DNA of 64,000 nt from Rothia uropygialis (GTDB lineage Bacteria; Actinomycetota; Actinomycetes; Actinomycetales; Micrococcaceae): NCBI RefSeq assembly GCF_004137765.1, contig NZ_NOIS01000001.1:186001-250000 (forward strand), given 5' to 3'. Both the position numbers and the translations under genes were made by a program. This document shows, piece by piece, positions 8,721 through 17,890 of the stretch (position 1 is the stretch's first letter; every line of letters begins with the position of its first letter). Under the pieces are notes generated by a model that ran no database searches, had not been told where the DNA came from, and was given only the letters and a program-made list of their open reading frames with translations.

Positions 8721-10370
8721 TCAGTTCTTGTGTGAAGCTCGGTCTTGAGGGAGAATCAGCGATTCCAGATCCGAATCCGGCCCGGGTTCGCACGAGGAGT
8801 TCTCGGCCATTGTCTGCTCGTCTTCCGGCGTGACTCTGGGTGCCGAGGGATCGGACGAGATCGGGCGCGGGGCTCGAGTCGACCTCGTCGAGCCCGCGGA
8901 CGAGGAACGATGCGCATCGAAGAAGTTCTTCCCGAGACGATCGGCATCGGGCAGAGCAATGGGATAATCGCCCGTGAAGCACGCGGTGCACAGCCGCTCC
9001 CTGGGCTGCTCGGTGGACTGGATCATTCCGGCTTCCGAGATGTACCCGAGTGAATCCGCGCCGAGGGACTTGCCGATTTCATCGACGGACATACCGTTGG
9101 CGATCAGCTCGGCCCGGGAAGCGAAGTCGATTCCGTAGAAACAGGGCCACTTGACCGGCGGGGACGAAATGCGGACGTGGACCTCAGCTGCACCGGCCTC
9201 TCGGAGCATCCGCACCAGGGCCCTCTGAGTATTGCCGCGAACGATCGAATCGTCGACGACGACCAGTTTTTTGCCCGCAACGACGCTACGCAACGGATTC
9301 AGCTTGAGCTTGATCCCCATTTGCCGCATCGTCTGGGTCGGCTGGATGAAGGTTCGTCCGACGTACGAGTTTTTGACCAAGCCGTTTCCGTACGGAATCC
9401 CTGATTCTTCTGCGAAGCCGATGGCAGCAGGGACCCCGGATTCGGGCGTGGGCATGACCAAATCGGCCTCGACGCCATGTTCTCGTGCCAGCTGGCGGCC
9501 CATCTCCACGCGGGACTCGTACACCGCGCGGCCGTTGATCACCGCATCCGGACGCGACAGGTACACGTGCTCGAACACGCAGCCGGCCGGCGTCGGCTCG
9601 GCGAATTGACGGGAACGCACACCGTCTTCGTCGATCGCGATGAATTCACCGGGCTCGACATCGCGGACATAGGTTGCACCCACAATGTCCAAAGCAGCCG
9701 ACTCCGAGGCCACGACCCACCCGCGATCGAGACGGCCGAGAACGAGCGGACGGACGCCGTAAGCATCACGGGCAGCATAAAGCGTGTTCTCATCGATCAG
9801 AGTGAGGCAGAACGCGCCCTGCACGGTGGGGAGCAGCTTCATTGCTGCTTCCTCGAGTGAATCGTGCGGGTGCTCTGCGAGGAGCGAGGTGACCAACGCC
9901 GTGTCGGTGGTATTTCCTTGAGCGACTTCACCTGCTGATGGGAAACCTGACTTGTCGATGAGCCGATCGTAGAGATCCGCCGAATTGGTGAGATTGCCGT
10001 TGTGCGCGAGAGAAACGGTGCCGTGCGGCGTTGATCCGAGGGTCGGCTGGGCATTGGCCCACGTGGTCGCGCCGGTGGTGGCGTAACGGCAATGCCCGAT
10101 TGCCATGTGTCCACCGAGTGTGCCGAGGATGGTTTCGTCGAATACCTGGGAAACCAGGCCCAAGTCCTTGTAGACCGAGATGCGTTCGCCGTTACTCGTC
10201 GCGATGCCCGCGGACTCCTGTCCGCGGTGCTGTAATGCGTAAAGACCGAAATAGGTGAGAGTCGCTACGTCCTCGCCCGGAGCCCAGACACCAAAAACAC
10301 CGCATTCATCCTGTGGGCCTTTGTCAACTGGGTGGAGGTCGTGTGACAGTTTTCCGTCGGGTCGAACCAC
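8721..10370 (-). CDS. purF: amidophosphoribosyltransferase
   Basis: 549 residues from a GTG at 10370 with AGGAAGAAG upstream. PurF makes phosphoribosylamine from PRPP and glutamine, the committed step of purine synthesis. The N-terminal glutaminase begins DECGVFGVW; the Cys at about residue 23 should become the N-terminal nucleophile after propeptide removal. The PRPP-binding loop VVVDDSIVRGNT marks the C-terminal phosphoribosyltransferase domain. The Cys ligands expected for the Fe-S cluster form are compatible with the C-terminal LCTACFTG segment. The last 70 or so residues are Ser/Pro/Glu-rich and dispensable-looking. Confidence 0.97.
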   Translation of the reverse strand: MVRPDGKLSHDLHPVDKGPQDECGVFGVWAPGEDVATLTYFGLYALQHRGQESAGIATSNGERISVYKDLGLVSQVFDETILGTLGGHMAIGHCRYATTGATTWANAQPTLGSTPHGTVSLAHNGNLTNSADLYDRLIDKSGFPSAGEVAQGNTTDTALVTSLLAEHPHDSLEEAAMKLLPTVQGAFCLTLIDENTLYAARDAYGVRPLVLGRLDRGWVVASESAALDIVGATYVRDVEPGEFIAIDEDGVRSRQFAEPTPAGCVFEHVYLSRPDAVINGRAVYESRVEMGRQLAREHGVEADLVMPTPESGVPAAIGFAEESGIPYGNGLVKNSYVGRTFIQPTQTMRQMGIKLKLNPLRSVVAGKKLVVVDDSIVRGNTQRALVRMLREAGAAEVHVRISSPPVKWPCFYGIDFASRAELIANGMSVDEIGKSLGADSLGYISEAGMIQSTEQPRERLCTACFTGDYPIALPDADRLGKNFFDAHRSSSAGSTRSTRAPRPISSDPSAPRVTPEDEQTMAENSSCEPGPDSDLESLILPQDRASHKN

Positions 10371-10405
10371 GAAAGCTTCTTCCTGAATGTGCGGTCAGTG
10401 TTCTT

Positions 10406-10428
10406 CAGCGCCGTTGCCGCCGGCGCTG
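10406..10428. terminator. small GC-rich hairpin between membrane-protein gene and purF
   Basis: CAGCGCCG, 7 nt, CGGCGCTG: an 8-bp stem located after the end of the gene at 10484 and before purF, same strand. It has no T tract and could be a weak terminator or attenuator. Confidence 0.35.
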
Positions 10429-10483
10429 AGCAACGGGAACAAGTCCAAGTCTATCCGGAACTAGCCGTCCTGCGAGAGGTGAA

Positions 10484-10840
10484 TCAGTCCTCAGGATCCT
10501 CGTCAATGCGTACCGCGCGGAACCTTGTGGCTTTCTTCCGGGAAATTCTGTCGGCGATCAGCCCGACAACGGCGCCGAGAACCGCGCCCAGGGTTCCAAA
10601 GATGACGGCCATCATGCCGAAGATTGCGCCAAGGGTGTATTTCTGGTCCGCAGGACCCAAGAACGTTGAGATCGCGGCGACGATCAGGCCCAGCACCAGG
10701 CCGGTGACGAGGAAGGCAATGACCGAGGGCGCGCGACGGACGAGCACCTCGCGTTCGGCGGGACCACGGTCAGAATTCGGAGACTCCCGGGGGGCCGAGG
10801 GCTCGTCGGATTCCGGGGGAGCAGAAGAGGAGTCGGTCAT
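10484..10840 (-). CDS. hypothetical small membrane protein
   Basis: 118 residues. A Ser/Pro/Glu-rich hydrophilic N-terminus of about 38 residues is followed by two strongly hydrophobic, Gly/Ala-rich segments (about 41-61 and 70-95) and a basic then acidic tail. Its ATG overlaps the stop of the sterol-carrier-like gene by 4 bp, so the two are translationally coupled. I do not recognise a named family; similar two-helix proteins sit upstream of purF in other Micrococcaceae as far as I recall. Confidence 0.75.
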   Translation of the reverse strand: MTDSSSAPPESDEPSAPRESPNSDRGPAEREVLVRRAPSVIAFLVTGLVLGLIVAAISTFLGPADQKYTLGAIFGMMAVIFGTLGAVLGAVVGLIADRISRKKATRFRAVRIDEDPED

Positions 10841-11247
10841 TGCTTCAGGTTACCTTTTTCCGACGCGCGCTTCATCGCGGTCCGGGTTGAGAAGAGGGGT
10901 AGGAGGGATGAGAGGTCGCTACGGTTCCCAGAGGCATCCACCGAGCCACCTGCGCGGGCCTCTTCCCAAGTCATGAGGCCGGTAACAAGGCCCAACCATG
11001 TTTCCGCCGTGGTCTCGACGACGTTCGGGGGAGTGCCGCGGGTATGCCGCGGGCCTTCGACGGCCTGCGTGACTCCGAAGGGCGGGACCCGGACCTCGAC
11101 CGAATTGCCGGGGGCACGGTGGGCCAATTCCTCGAGAGCGTATCGGACGGCGGTGGCTTTGGTCTTGCGATCCGTCGCCGTTGGGTCGGATTCCCACGAA
11201 TGGAGTGCTGCCAGGCCGACCTCGTCGGTGATCTTGCGCCGGGCCAT
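10837..11247 (-). CDS. sterol-carrier-family (SCP-like) protein
   Basis: 136 residues, starting MARRKITDEVGLAALHSW. The middle carries VEVRVPPFGVTQAVEGPRHTRGTPPN and ends in a WLGLVTGLMTWEEA segment, the layout of the short bacterial SCP-2-like proteins found beside purF in actinobacteria. A lipid-binding or MDMPI-like fold is inferred; no catalytic residue is apparent. It lies 3 nt after the asparaginase gene and overlaps the following membrane-protein gene by 4 bp, so the three form an operon. Confidence 0.75.
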   Translation of the reverse strand: MARRKITDEVGLAALHSWESDPTATDRKTKATAVRYALEELAHRAPGNSVEVRVPPFGVTQAVEGPRHTRGTPPNVVETTAETWLGLVTGLMTWEEARAGGSVDASGNRSDLSSLLPLFSTRTAMKRASEKGNLKQ

Positions 11248-11250
11248 GGG

Positions 11251-12255
11251 TCAGTCCTCCTCGAACGCGGATCCGAGCCGAACCTGGCCGACCGGCTTGC
11301 CTCCGCCTGTGATGGGCTGGAGCACGCGGGGCAGGAGCGCTTCGACCGAGTCCTGGGCGATGTATCCCTGCCGAGCCAGGAGAGTCAGAGCTACCAACGT
11401 GACAGCTCTGAAGGACCCGTCCAACGACTTGACTGCTACCGCCGCCCCGTCCCGGGTGCCGATGGCCAAGACCCCTTCCGCGCCGAATTTGGCGATGACG
11501 TCGAGCTGTTCCATGACGAGGGTATTGGGCTTGCCGTGGTTCTGGACCATTTCCGGATAGTCGGCCATGGCGGTCGCCAAGGTCGCGGTTCGGGCATCCG
11601 CCTTGATATTGCGTATTGCCTCGCCCAGAGTTCCGTATGCGCGCGCCAAACCGTTCAGGCTGAATGCCGGAACGGGTGCGCCGCATCCGTCCACACCAAT
11701 GGTCTGGACCGGTTCGCCCGTGAACTCTTCCACGATCTCCATGACGAGTCGTTGCAAAGGGTGTTCGGGGTCCAAATATGTCCCGGTGTCCCACTCGTTG
11801 TGGACGCAGGCTGCAAGGAACGCGGCGTGCTTTCCGGAGCAGTTGAAGGCGATACGTTGTTTTCCCATGTCATGTGAGAGCAAGTAGGAGTGCGCGCGTT
11901 CGTCCTTGGGGAAGGCCTCGGGGCACTGCAGATCGCGCGGCGAGAGCCCCGCATTCTGCAGGATGTCCGCGACCACTTGGATCTGTTCGAATGAGCCCTC
12001 GTGCGAGCCTGCGGCGATGGCCACCTCCGCGCCGCGCAAGGGAGCGCCTGCCTTGAGCGAGGCGATGGCCTGAAACGGTTTGAGGGTCGAGCGGGGGAAG
12101 ATCGGGGCATCGGTGTCGCCGACCGTGTGGGCGATTTCGCCGTCGGGTGAGACCACCGCGGCCGCGCCAATGTGGCGGGACTCCACGAAGCCGCTCCGCT
12201 CGACGAGGGCCAGCTCGGCCGCATTTTCCCAGCTGAAAGTCTGCATAGAGGTCAT
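11251..12255 (-). CDS. L-asparaginase, Asparaginase_II (Rhizobium-type) family
   Basis: 334 residues from an ATG at 12255 (a second in-frame ATG lies at 12246). The family's conserved parts are visible: RSTLKPFQAIA, AAGSHEGS, NCSGKHAAFLAAC, HPLQ, and GVDGCGAPVPAFSL. This family, unrelated to the E. coli AnsA/AnsB fold, hydrolyses asparagine to aspartate and ammonia. The SHEGS and CSGKH blocks hold the predicted catalytic Ser and Lys. The frame stays open 1.6 kb further upstream, but that part is antisense-frame to the exporter gene and is not coding. Confidence 0.85.
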   Translation of the reverse strand: MTSMQTFSWENAAELALVERSGFVESRHIGAAAVVSPDGEIAHTVGDTDAPIFPRSTLKPFQAIASLKAGAPLRGAEVAIAAGSHEGSFEQIQVVADILQNAGLSPRDLQCPEAFPKDERAHSYLLSHDMGKQRIAFNCSGKHAAFLAACVHNEWDTGTYLDPEHPLQRLVMEIVEEFTGEPVQTIGVDGCGAPVPAFSLNGLARAYGTLGEAIRNIKADARTATLATAMADYPEMVQNHGKPNTLVMEQLDVIAKFGAEGVLAIGTRDGAAVAVKSLDGSFRAVTLVALTLLARQGYIAQDSVEALLPRVLQPITGGGKPVGQVRLGSAFEED

Positions 12256-12374
12256 TGTTCCACGACCGCCCGTGTGACGGCTGTGCCCGCCCGTCGGCCG
12301 AGCGCAGAAGCAGGCGGCCTCGTGGTGAAAGCCTGTCTGCGTTGACGCCGCCCCGATCCCTATAGGACGCCGCA

Positions 12375-13886
12375 CTAGTCGATCGTGCGGTGTGTTTCCG
12401 TGATCTTGCGGATGAAAGGCGCCACGACGAGCGCAACAATACCCAGAACCCCTCCGACGAAGAAGGCCGCGTGAGAGCCGCTGACTTGTGCCTCCCCGGC
12501 CGAGGAGCCTGTGGCGACCGCGATTCCGGTGCCCACGGTCAGAGCCGCGGTCAGGATCGCCGTGCCCGTGGCCCCACCGAGTTGTTGGAGGGTATTCATG
12601 ATGGCCGAACCGTGGCTGTAGAGGTTCTGGGGCAGAGATCCCAAGGCGACGGTCATCATCGGCGTCATGATCATGGCCATGCCGAGGCTGAAGACGATGT
12701 GGACCCCGACGATGAACCCGACGCTGGTATCCGGATGAATCAGGAAGAAGAGCCACTGCCCGGCAGTGAGCATCACCGTGCCGGGAATGACCATGGGGCG
12801 AGGCCCGAATTTGTCGTAGACGCGCCCGATCAGCGGCGAGAGCAGACCCTGCAGGAGGCCGCCGGGCAACATGACCAGCCCGACCGTCATCACATTGATG
12901 CCCATACCGGACTGCATCAGAATCGGCAGGACCATCACGGATCCCAACATCACGGCCATCGCGATCATGAGCACGGATACCGCCAGCCGGAAGTTGCGCA
13001 CGGCAAAGGGCCGCAGATCCAACAAAGCCGATCCGGATGCCTTCTGAAGTTTCCGTTGGCGCGAGGTGAAGAGGACCAGCGCGATGATGCCGATGACCAA
13101 ACCGATCAGCGGGGTCAAGCGGCCTTCTGCGATTGCACTCACGGAGCCCAGTGCGTAGACGATGCCGCCGAAGCCCAGAACTGCCAATACGACGGAAGCC
13201 AGGTCCAAGGGGAGCTTCCGAGTGTGGCCCGTGGGCTTGAGGAGGAAGAAACCGACGAGCAGGACGATGACGCCCAACGGGAGCATCATGCGGAAAACCC
13301 AGTGCCAGCTCAGCGCGTTGACAATGATTCCGGAGAGAGTTGGGCCAACGGCAGGGGCCACCGCGATGACAACCGAGTTGAGGCCCATGACGGTGCCTCG
13401 GTGCGCCGGCGGGACCATGATCAGGGTGGACGTCATGAGGAGAGGCAGAACAATCCCCGTGCCGCCCGCCTGAATGACGCGCCCCGCCAGAATCGTTGCG
13501 AAATTCGGTGCGAAAGCAGCCATTGCCGTGCCCATGACGAAGAGCGACAGCGCGACCAGGAACAGGCGTTTGATGGTGAATCGCTCGAGCATCCAGCCCG
13601 TCGTCGGAATGATGCAGGCCATCGTGAGGAGAAAGCCGGTGGTGAGCCACTGTGCGGTGGCGGCACTGATCTCGAAGTCCGCCATGATGTCCGGTAGGGC
13701 AACGGTCAGGACCGTCTCGTTGAGGATCATGATGAGGGCGGAGACTACGAGTACAGCCAATACGCCGACGATGTGTTTGGTCGGTAGAGCCTCGGGTTGG
13801 TCCTCGGGGGTGGCTCGCGCCTCGGTGGCGACGACTTCCGAGAATTGCCCTGTTTGCGGGCTCGCTGGCGAAGGACCAGGGGACAT
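12375..13886 (-). CDS. MFS drug exporter, DHA2 (14-helix) family
   Basis: 503 residues from an ATG at 13886 (MSPGPSP...). After a 45-residue hydrophilic head there are about 14 hydrophobic segments. DHA2 hallmarks: LNETVLTVALPDIMADF in helix 1, AAQWLTTGFLLTMA in helix 2, GRVIQAGGTGIVLPLLM in helix 4 (motif C region), and GPTLSGIIVNALSWHWVF in helix 5. Such proteins export lipophilic drugs, dyes or amphiphilic peptides with protons. A TetR gene is divergent across a 116-bp gap containing a candidate operator. Confidence 0.9.
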   Translation of the reverse strand: MSPGPSPASPQTGQFSEVVATEARATPEDQPEALPTKHIVGVLAVLVVSALIMILNETVLTVALPDIMADFEISAATAQWLTTGFLLTMACIIPTTGWMLERFTIKRLFLVALSLFVMGTAMAAFAPNFATILAGRVIQAGGTGIVLPLLMTSTLIMVPPAHRGTVMGLNSVVIAVAPAVGPTLSGIIVNALSWHWVFRMMLPLGVIVLLVGFFLLKPTGHTRKLPLDLASVVLAVLGFGGIVYALGSVSAIAEGRLTPLIGLVIGIIALVLFTSRQRKLQKASGSALLDLRPFAVRNFRLAVSVLMIAMAVMLGSVMVLPILMQSGMGINVMTVGLVMLPGGLLQGLLSPLIGRVYDKFGPRPMVIPGTVMLTAGQWLFFLIHPDTSVGFIVGVHIVFSLGMAMIMTPMMTVALGSLPQNLYSHGSAIMNTLQQLGGATGTAILTAALTVGTGIAVATGSSAGEAQVSGSHAAFFVGGVLGIVALVVAPFIRKITETHRTID

Positions 13887-13934
13887 GCACGTACCTGATT
13901 TCTGTGAGGGGTGAACCCCGATGATGTCACGGAG

Positions 13935-13956
13935 TGCCACTTTGGCGTAAGTGCCA
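13935..13956. promoter_or_regulatory. candidate TetR operator
   Basis: TGCCACTT, six bases, AAGTGCCA: an imperfect palindrome with 7 of 8 arm positions paired. It lies in the 116-bp gap shared by the exporter gene and the divergent tetR gene, where an autoregulating TetR repressor would bind. Confidence 0.5.
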
Positions 13957-14002
13957 TGGGCGTGTGATATTTGGCATGGCCGTAATGTCGAAAGGGGTCC
14001 CC

Positions 14003-14620
14003 ATGGATCAGACGGTTGACCTGCGAACACGACGCAAACTGCAAACTGAGCGGGAGATACATCGTGCAGCCTTGGAACTCTTCGAACAGCAAGGCGTCCG
14101 GGCAACGACAGTTCCGGAGATCGCGGCTCGAGCGGGTGTTTCTCCACGCACCTTTTTTCGTTACTTCTCGACCAAGGAAGAAGCCGCGTTGCCGATCCAA
14201 CGCACCATGGCGCGGGCCATCGACCGAGTGGAATTCTCGGCCTCCGAACCGACCGCGGTCCTCGAGACTGTGGAAGACATGATGGAGGCGACCCTGTCCG
14301 AACCAGCCGCGTCCGAAATCGAGGACCACCGTCGTATCTCTCGGCTCCTAGCCAGAGACCCGGAGTTCACTGTGGCGGCTACGGGAGAGGAAAAAGAGCT
14401 CCTCGAGAGACTCCTCGACCGACTCAGGGAACAGCTTCCCGACTATGCAGGGCTTCAAGGGCTCCTGATCTGCGAGACGGCCCTGATGGGGTGGCATGTC
14501 GCCTGGCGACAATGGGGTGAACAGGCTATCCAGGGGACAGTGAAGGAACCAGTAGATGTCTACCGCGAATGCCGCGCGCAGTTGCGGAGTATCGTCGGGA
14601 CGGGGTTATTGCGTCGATGA
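14003..14620 (+). CDS. TetR-family transcriptional regulator
   Basis: 205 residues from an ATG at 14003 with AAAGGGG 5 nt upstream; in-frame upstream starts at 13934 and 13988 lack ribosome sites. The TetR DNA-binding domain occupies residues 10-60: RREIHRAALELFEQQG-type helix, TTVPEIAARAGVSPRTFFRYFSTKEE (helix-turn-helix). The C-terminal ligand domain is variable, as usual, with a WHVAWRQWGE segment near the end. Divergent orientation to the DHA2 exporter suggests it represses that exporter until a ligand is bound. Confidence 0.92.
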   Translation: MDQTVDLRTRRKLQTEREIHRAALELFEQQGVRATTVPEIAARAGVSPRTFFRYFSTKEEAALPIQRTMARAIDRVEFSASEPTAVLETVEDMMEATLSEPAASEIEDHRRISRLLARDPEFTVAATGEEKELLERLLDRLREQLPDYAGLQGLLICETALMGWHVAWRQWGEQAIQGTVKEPVDVYRECRAQLRSIVGTGLLRR

Positions 14621-14821
14621 TGTGATGCGGGATGGATGTGCGAGTCGAGCACCCAGATATGCCTTGGTTCCTTCCGTCATGACTGGTGCTAGCCAGACCG
14701 TGATGTTAGGTTACCTGCCGGAGAATCTCTTCAGTCGGTTCCTGATATGCAGGGTGAGCGGTGTCGTTGTCCTCGGATCTGCCGCAGGGTACAGGGAAAA
14801 TAACCCGCGTCTCGCGCAGAC

Positions 14822-15691
14822 CTACTGATCCGTGCGCCACCGGGAGAAACGCGATTCCAGTCCAACCAGCAGTGAATTGACAATCAGTCCCAGCAGCGCA
14901 ATGGTCAGGACGCCGGCATACATCTGCGGGATCAGGAAGCTGTTCTGACTGGAAGTGATGAGGAACCCCAGCCCGGACTTCGCCCCGACCATCTCCGCCG
15001 CGATGAGCACCAGGATCGCGGCCGAACCCGCGATGCGAATGCCGGTGAAGATCGTCGGGACGGCCGCGGGCAAAATGATGTGCCGAAACAGCGCTGCCTG
15101 GCTCAGCCCGAGCGTCTTGCCGAAACGGATCAAGAGCGGGTCCACCGTTTTGAGACCTGCCGCCGTGTTGAGCAAAACCGGGAAGAACGCCGCGTAGATG
15201 ACGATCACCACCTTGGACAGCTCTCCGATCCCCAGAAGCAGGACGAAGACTGGCAACAGGGCCAGTGCGGCCGTGTTTCGGAAAATCTCCAGAAGCGGAT
15301 TCAGTATCTCGTAGGCGGCCCGGTACCAGCCGATGACCAAACCGAATGCGATTCCGAGGACCGCGGCGATCACGAATCCCACTAACGACCGGGCGAGGCT
15401 GGCCGAGAAATGCGACCACAGTTCGCCCGATACCAGAAGATCCCACCACGCGCCGACCACCACATGGAATCGGGGAAGGAAAACCTGGAAGGTGGGGCTT
15501 CCGAGAAGCGGAGCGAATTCCCAGAGCACCGCGAAAAGGACGATAGGAATGGAACCCAGAACCGATTTCCGGAGCCGCGGCCGCTGTTGGGACGGACCAC
15601 GGGGGCGGCGGCCGGGCGAAGTCGCACGGCCCGCGTCGGGTGACGTAGGCGAAGCGGAATCAACAGATGCTTGCGCGGTTGTGGTGCTCAT
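14822..15691 (-). CDS. ssuC: ABC transporter permease, sulfonate/nitrate/taurine type
   Basis: 289 residues from an ATG at 15691 with AGGA upstream. A 45-residue hydrophilic head precedes six hydrophobic segments of a BPD_transp_1 fold. The EAA loop reads AAGLKTVDPLLIRFGKTLGLSQAALFRHIILPAAVPTI in full, with the conserved G and L-P-A-A positions that contact the ATPase. Gene order permease-ATPase-binding protein and a divergent alkanesulfonate monooxygenase point to sulfonate uptake. The ATPase gene ends 7 nt upstream, so it is one operon. Confidence 0.85.
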   Translation of the reverse strand: MSTTTAQASVDSASPTSPDAGRATSPGRRPRGPSQQRPRLRKSVLGSIPIVLFAVLWEFAPLLGSPTFQVFLPRFHVVVGAWWDLLVSGELWSHFSASLARSLVGFVIAAVLGIAFGLVIGWYRAAYEILNPLLEIFRNTAALALLPVFVLLLGIGELSKVVIVIYAAFFPVLLNTAAGLKTVDPLLIRFGKTLGLSQAALFRHIILPAAVPTIFTGIRIAGSAAILVLIAAEMVGAKSGLGFLITSSQNSFLIPQMYAGVLTIALLGLIVNSLLVGLESRFSRWRTDQ

Positions 15692-15698
15692 GGGTTTC

Positions 15699-16562
15699 CT
15701 AACGCGTACCGGCGGTTGCGGGTTCTGTCTTGGCCTCCGGGGAGGCCGGATCTTCGGAAGCTGGAGTGTGCAGCAGGCTCCATACCTCGTGGCGTGCCCT
15801 GACGAAGGTTTCGCTCGAACGGACGTCCCGTCCGGGCTCGACCGTATGGTTCGCGACCTCGACGACGTCTTTGACCCGACCGGGCCGGGACTCAAGGACG
15901 ACGACGCGCTGGCCCAGGTATACGGCCTCTTCGACCGAGTGCGTGATGAACAGGACCGTCGTCCCGGTGTCCTGCCAAATGCGAATCAGCTCGGTCTGAA
16001 GAGTCTCCCTGGTCTGGGCATCGAGTGCGCCGAACGGCTCGTCCATCAGGAGAATCTCCGGCTCGTAGGACAATGCCCGCGCGATTGCGACCCGCTGCTT
16101 CATTCCTCCCGAGAGTTGATGCGGATACCGGTCCTCGTATCCGTCCAGACCAACCAACCGAAGAAAACGGTCGGCCTTCTCGCGCAGGTCGTGAGTCTTG
16201 AGATGCGAACCTTTGGCCGCGGTGTTCTTGAGCGCGAACACCACATTGTCCCGGGCGGACTTCCACGGCAACAACGCATATTGCTGAAAGACGACACCGC
16301 GGTTGCGTCCTGGCCCCCGAAGAGGCTTTCCATCGATCAAGATCTGCCCCGTAGTCGCCGAGGTCAATCCGGCCAAGAGGTCGAGGATCGTCGTTTTACC
16401 TGACCCGGACGGACCGACCAGAGTGACGAATTGTCCCTGCTCGATACTGAAATTGATATCGTCCAGAACGGTCGTGATCGTGGGCGTTGACGCAGACCGG
16501 CCGGGCGTGGAGAACTCCTTGCCGAGACCTTTGATTTCTATTTTCGATACATGCTCGCTCAT
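15699..16562 (-). CDS. ssuB: ABC transporter ATP-binding protein, sulfonate/nitrate/taurine type
   Basis: 287 residues from an ATG at 16562 with GAGGAG 4 nt upstream. It has Walker A GPSGSGKTT, Q-loop VFQQYALLPWKS typical of SsuB/TauB/NrtD, signature LSGGMKQR, Walker B ILLMDEPFGALD and the H-loop His in LFITHSVEEA. The C-terminal tail after residue 260 is Ala/Pro/Glu-rich. It starts 8 nt after the binding-protein gene ends and energises the permease encoded next. Confidence 0.92.
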   Translation of the reverse strand: MSEHVSKIEIKGLGKEFSTPGRSASTPTITTVLDDINFSIEQGQFVTLVGPSGSGKTTILDLLAGLTSATTGQILIDGKPLRGPGRNRGVVFQQYALLPWKSARDNVVFALKNTAAKGSHLKTHDLREKADRFLRLVGLDGYEDRYPHQLSGGMKQRVAIARALSYEPEILLMDEPFGALDAQTRETLQTELIRIWQDTGTTVLFITHSVEEAVYLGQRVVVLESRPGRVKDVVEVANHTVEPGRDVRSSETFVRARHEVWSLLHTPASEDPASPEAKTEPATAGTR

Positions 16563-16570
16563 GGGACTCC

Positions 16571-17620
16571 TCAAGACTGCCGGATGAGATCGTTGGTGTA
16601 GTACTTTCCCGGTTCGACCGGTTGGCTGACGATTTTCCGAGTGCGGAGCCACTCTTCCCACCGGGTAAAATCGTTGTCCTGCATGATCCCGCCATGGGTG
16701 AGCCCGGTGGATTTCCAATACTGGAGGGGAGCGGGGTCTTCGCCCCGTCCTCGGTCGCTGACGATCTTCACCATGCGCTCGACGACCTTTTCGCGAGGTT
16801 GTTCGGTGGCCCAGCGAACGGCTCGGTCGGAGCCGTGAGCCACCTCCCGGGCGAGGCCCGGGTTCTGGTCGATCCATTCCTGGCGCATGACCATTTGGCC
16901 AGCGGAGAATTTGCCGAAAAGGTCGACGTCGCGGGCCATCTCACGGAGTGTTCCGTGCTCCCGGACGAGATCCTGCGCGATGCCGTCGATCACACCCGCA
17001 TCGATGTGGCCCCGAAGAATGGAGATCTCGATGTCGCTGGGAGGGATGGGGACCAAAGTGACGTTCTTGACCTGCTCCGGGGTGGCGCCGGAATGTTCCA
17101 ACAACTGAAAGATAAAAGCTTCCGAGTGTGCGCCCAGAGTATTCATTCCTACGGTTTTTCCGATGAGGTCCAGAGGGTTCTTGGTGTCTGCGTCTTTCGA
17201 AGAATATAGCCCGACATAAGTCTCTTCGTCGGATCCGTAATAATTGGACGCCGCCCGAATCGGAATTCCGGCCTCCACGAGTTTGATCACGGCTCCGGAA
17301 AAGGCGTGCCCGATGTCGGAATCTCCCGTCGCAACGGTTTGTATGTCCTGTGGTCCGCTCGTCGTATTGCCGATGTACTTCAGCTCCGCCGTGGGCAGGT
17401 ACCCCAGATCCTGGGCGAGCTCGGCGAACAGCACTGTCTGCGGCCAACCCTGATATCGCACCACCCGGCTGACCTCTGCGGATTGGGAGGACTGCCCGCA
17501 ACCGGCGAGCGACGCCGTGGCAGCGATTCCGGCCAACCCGGCCAAGCCCGACAAAGCCCTTCGCCTTCCGATAAGGCGGAGGCCGGGCGGTGAATTCGGG
17601 GGAGTGACGGGGGCGACCAA
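16571..17620 (-). CDS. ssuA: ABC transporter substrate-binding lipoprotein (SsuA/NrtA-like)
   Basis: 349 residues from a TTG at 17620; GGAGGAG lies about 6-8 nt upstream. The signal region has a twin-arginine-like GRRRALSG followed by a hydrophobic stretch and lipobox LAGC with Cys at residue 41, so a Tat-exported lipoprotein is likely. The mature part shows the NMT1/SsuA pattern: YQGWPQTVLFAELAQDLGYL, DIGHAFSGAVIKLVEAGIPI, LIGKTVGMNTLGAHSEAF and IDAGVIDGIAQDLV. The ligand is inferred to be a sulfonate from the divergent ssuD. Confidence 0.85.
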   Translation of the reverse strand: MVAPVTPPNSPPGLRLIGRRRALSGLAGLAGIAATASLAGCGQSSQSAEVSRVVRYQGWPQTVLFAELAQDLGYLPTAELKYIGNTTSGPQDIQTVATGDSDIGHAFSGAVIKLVEAGIPIRAASNYYGSDEETYVGLYSSKDADTKNPLDLIGKTVGMNTLGAHSEAFIFQLLEHSGATPEQVKNVTLVPIPPSDIEISILRGHIDAGVIDGIAQDLVREHGTLREMARDVDLFGKFSAGQMVMRQEWIDQNPGLAREVAHGSDRAVRWATEQPREKVVERMVKIVSDRGRGEDPAPLQYWKSTGLTHGGIMQDNDFTRWEEWLRTRKIVSQPVEPGKYYTNDLIRQS

Positions 17621-17707
17621 GGGCGTTCTCCTCCACGGAAATTGGTATCAGCTGCTTTTGCGGTGTGCCTGAAGGCGACTCGGTTCATCTAATTCAGGTT
17701 TCCGATA

Positions 17708-17719
17708 ATTCTTGAGAAT
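17708..17719. promoter_or_regulatory. short inverted repeat in the ssu divergent control region
   Basis: ATTCT-TG-AGAAT, a 5-bp-arm inverted repeat inside the 270-bp gap between ssuA and ssuD, near an AT-rich stretch. It might be a regulator site for sulfur limitation. The pattern is short and the call weak. Confidence 0.25.
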
Positions 17720-17890
17720 AGACAATACGAACCCGGTTCCCCTGCATCAATAAGCGGGTAAGAAAAGGAAAAGAGAGAATTGGGCGTAATTTATGACGCC
17801 GCTTTTCTCCGCATGTCGTCAGCGATTTCGACCGTGAACTCGGGGGCGTACCGTGTCGAGCAAATCAAGATCACGAACCTAAGGAATTCC

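Noticed and set aside
12390-13697. 435-codon frame opposite the DHA2 exporter
   Set aside because: Extremely rich in Asp, His, Arg and Gln, the reverse image of hydrophobic codons; no ribosome site or motif.
17621-17890. Possible riboswitch in front of ssuD
   Set aside because: No conserved core of a SAM, cobalamin, TPP or FMN riboswitch could be found; only a short inverted repeat is present.
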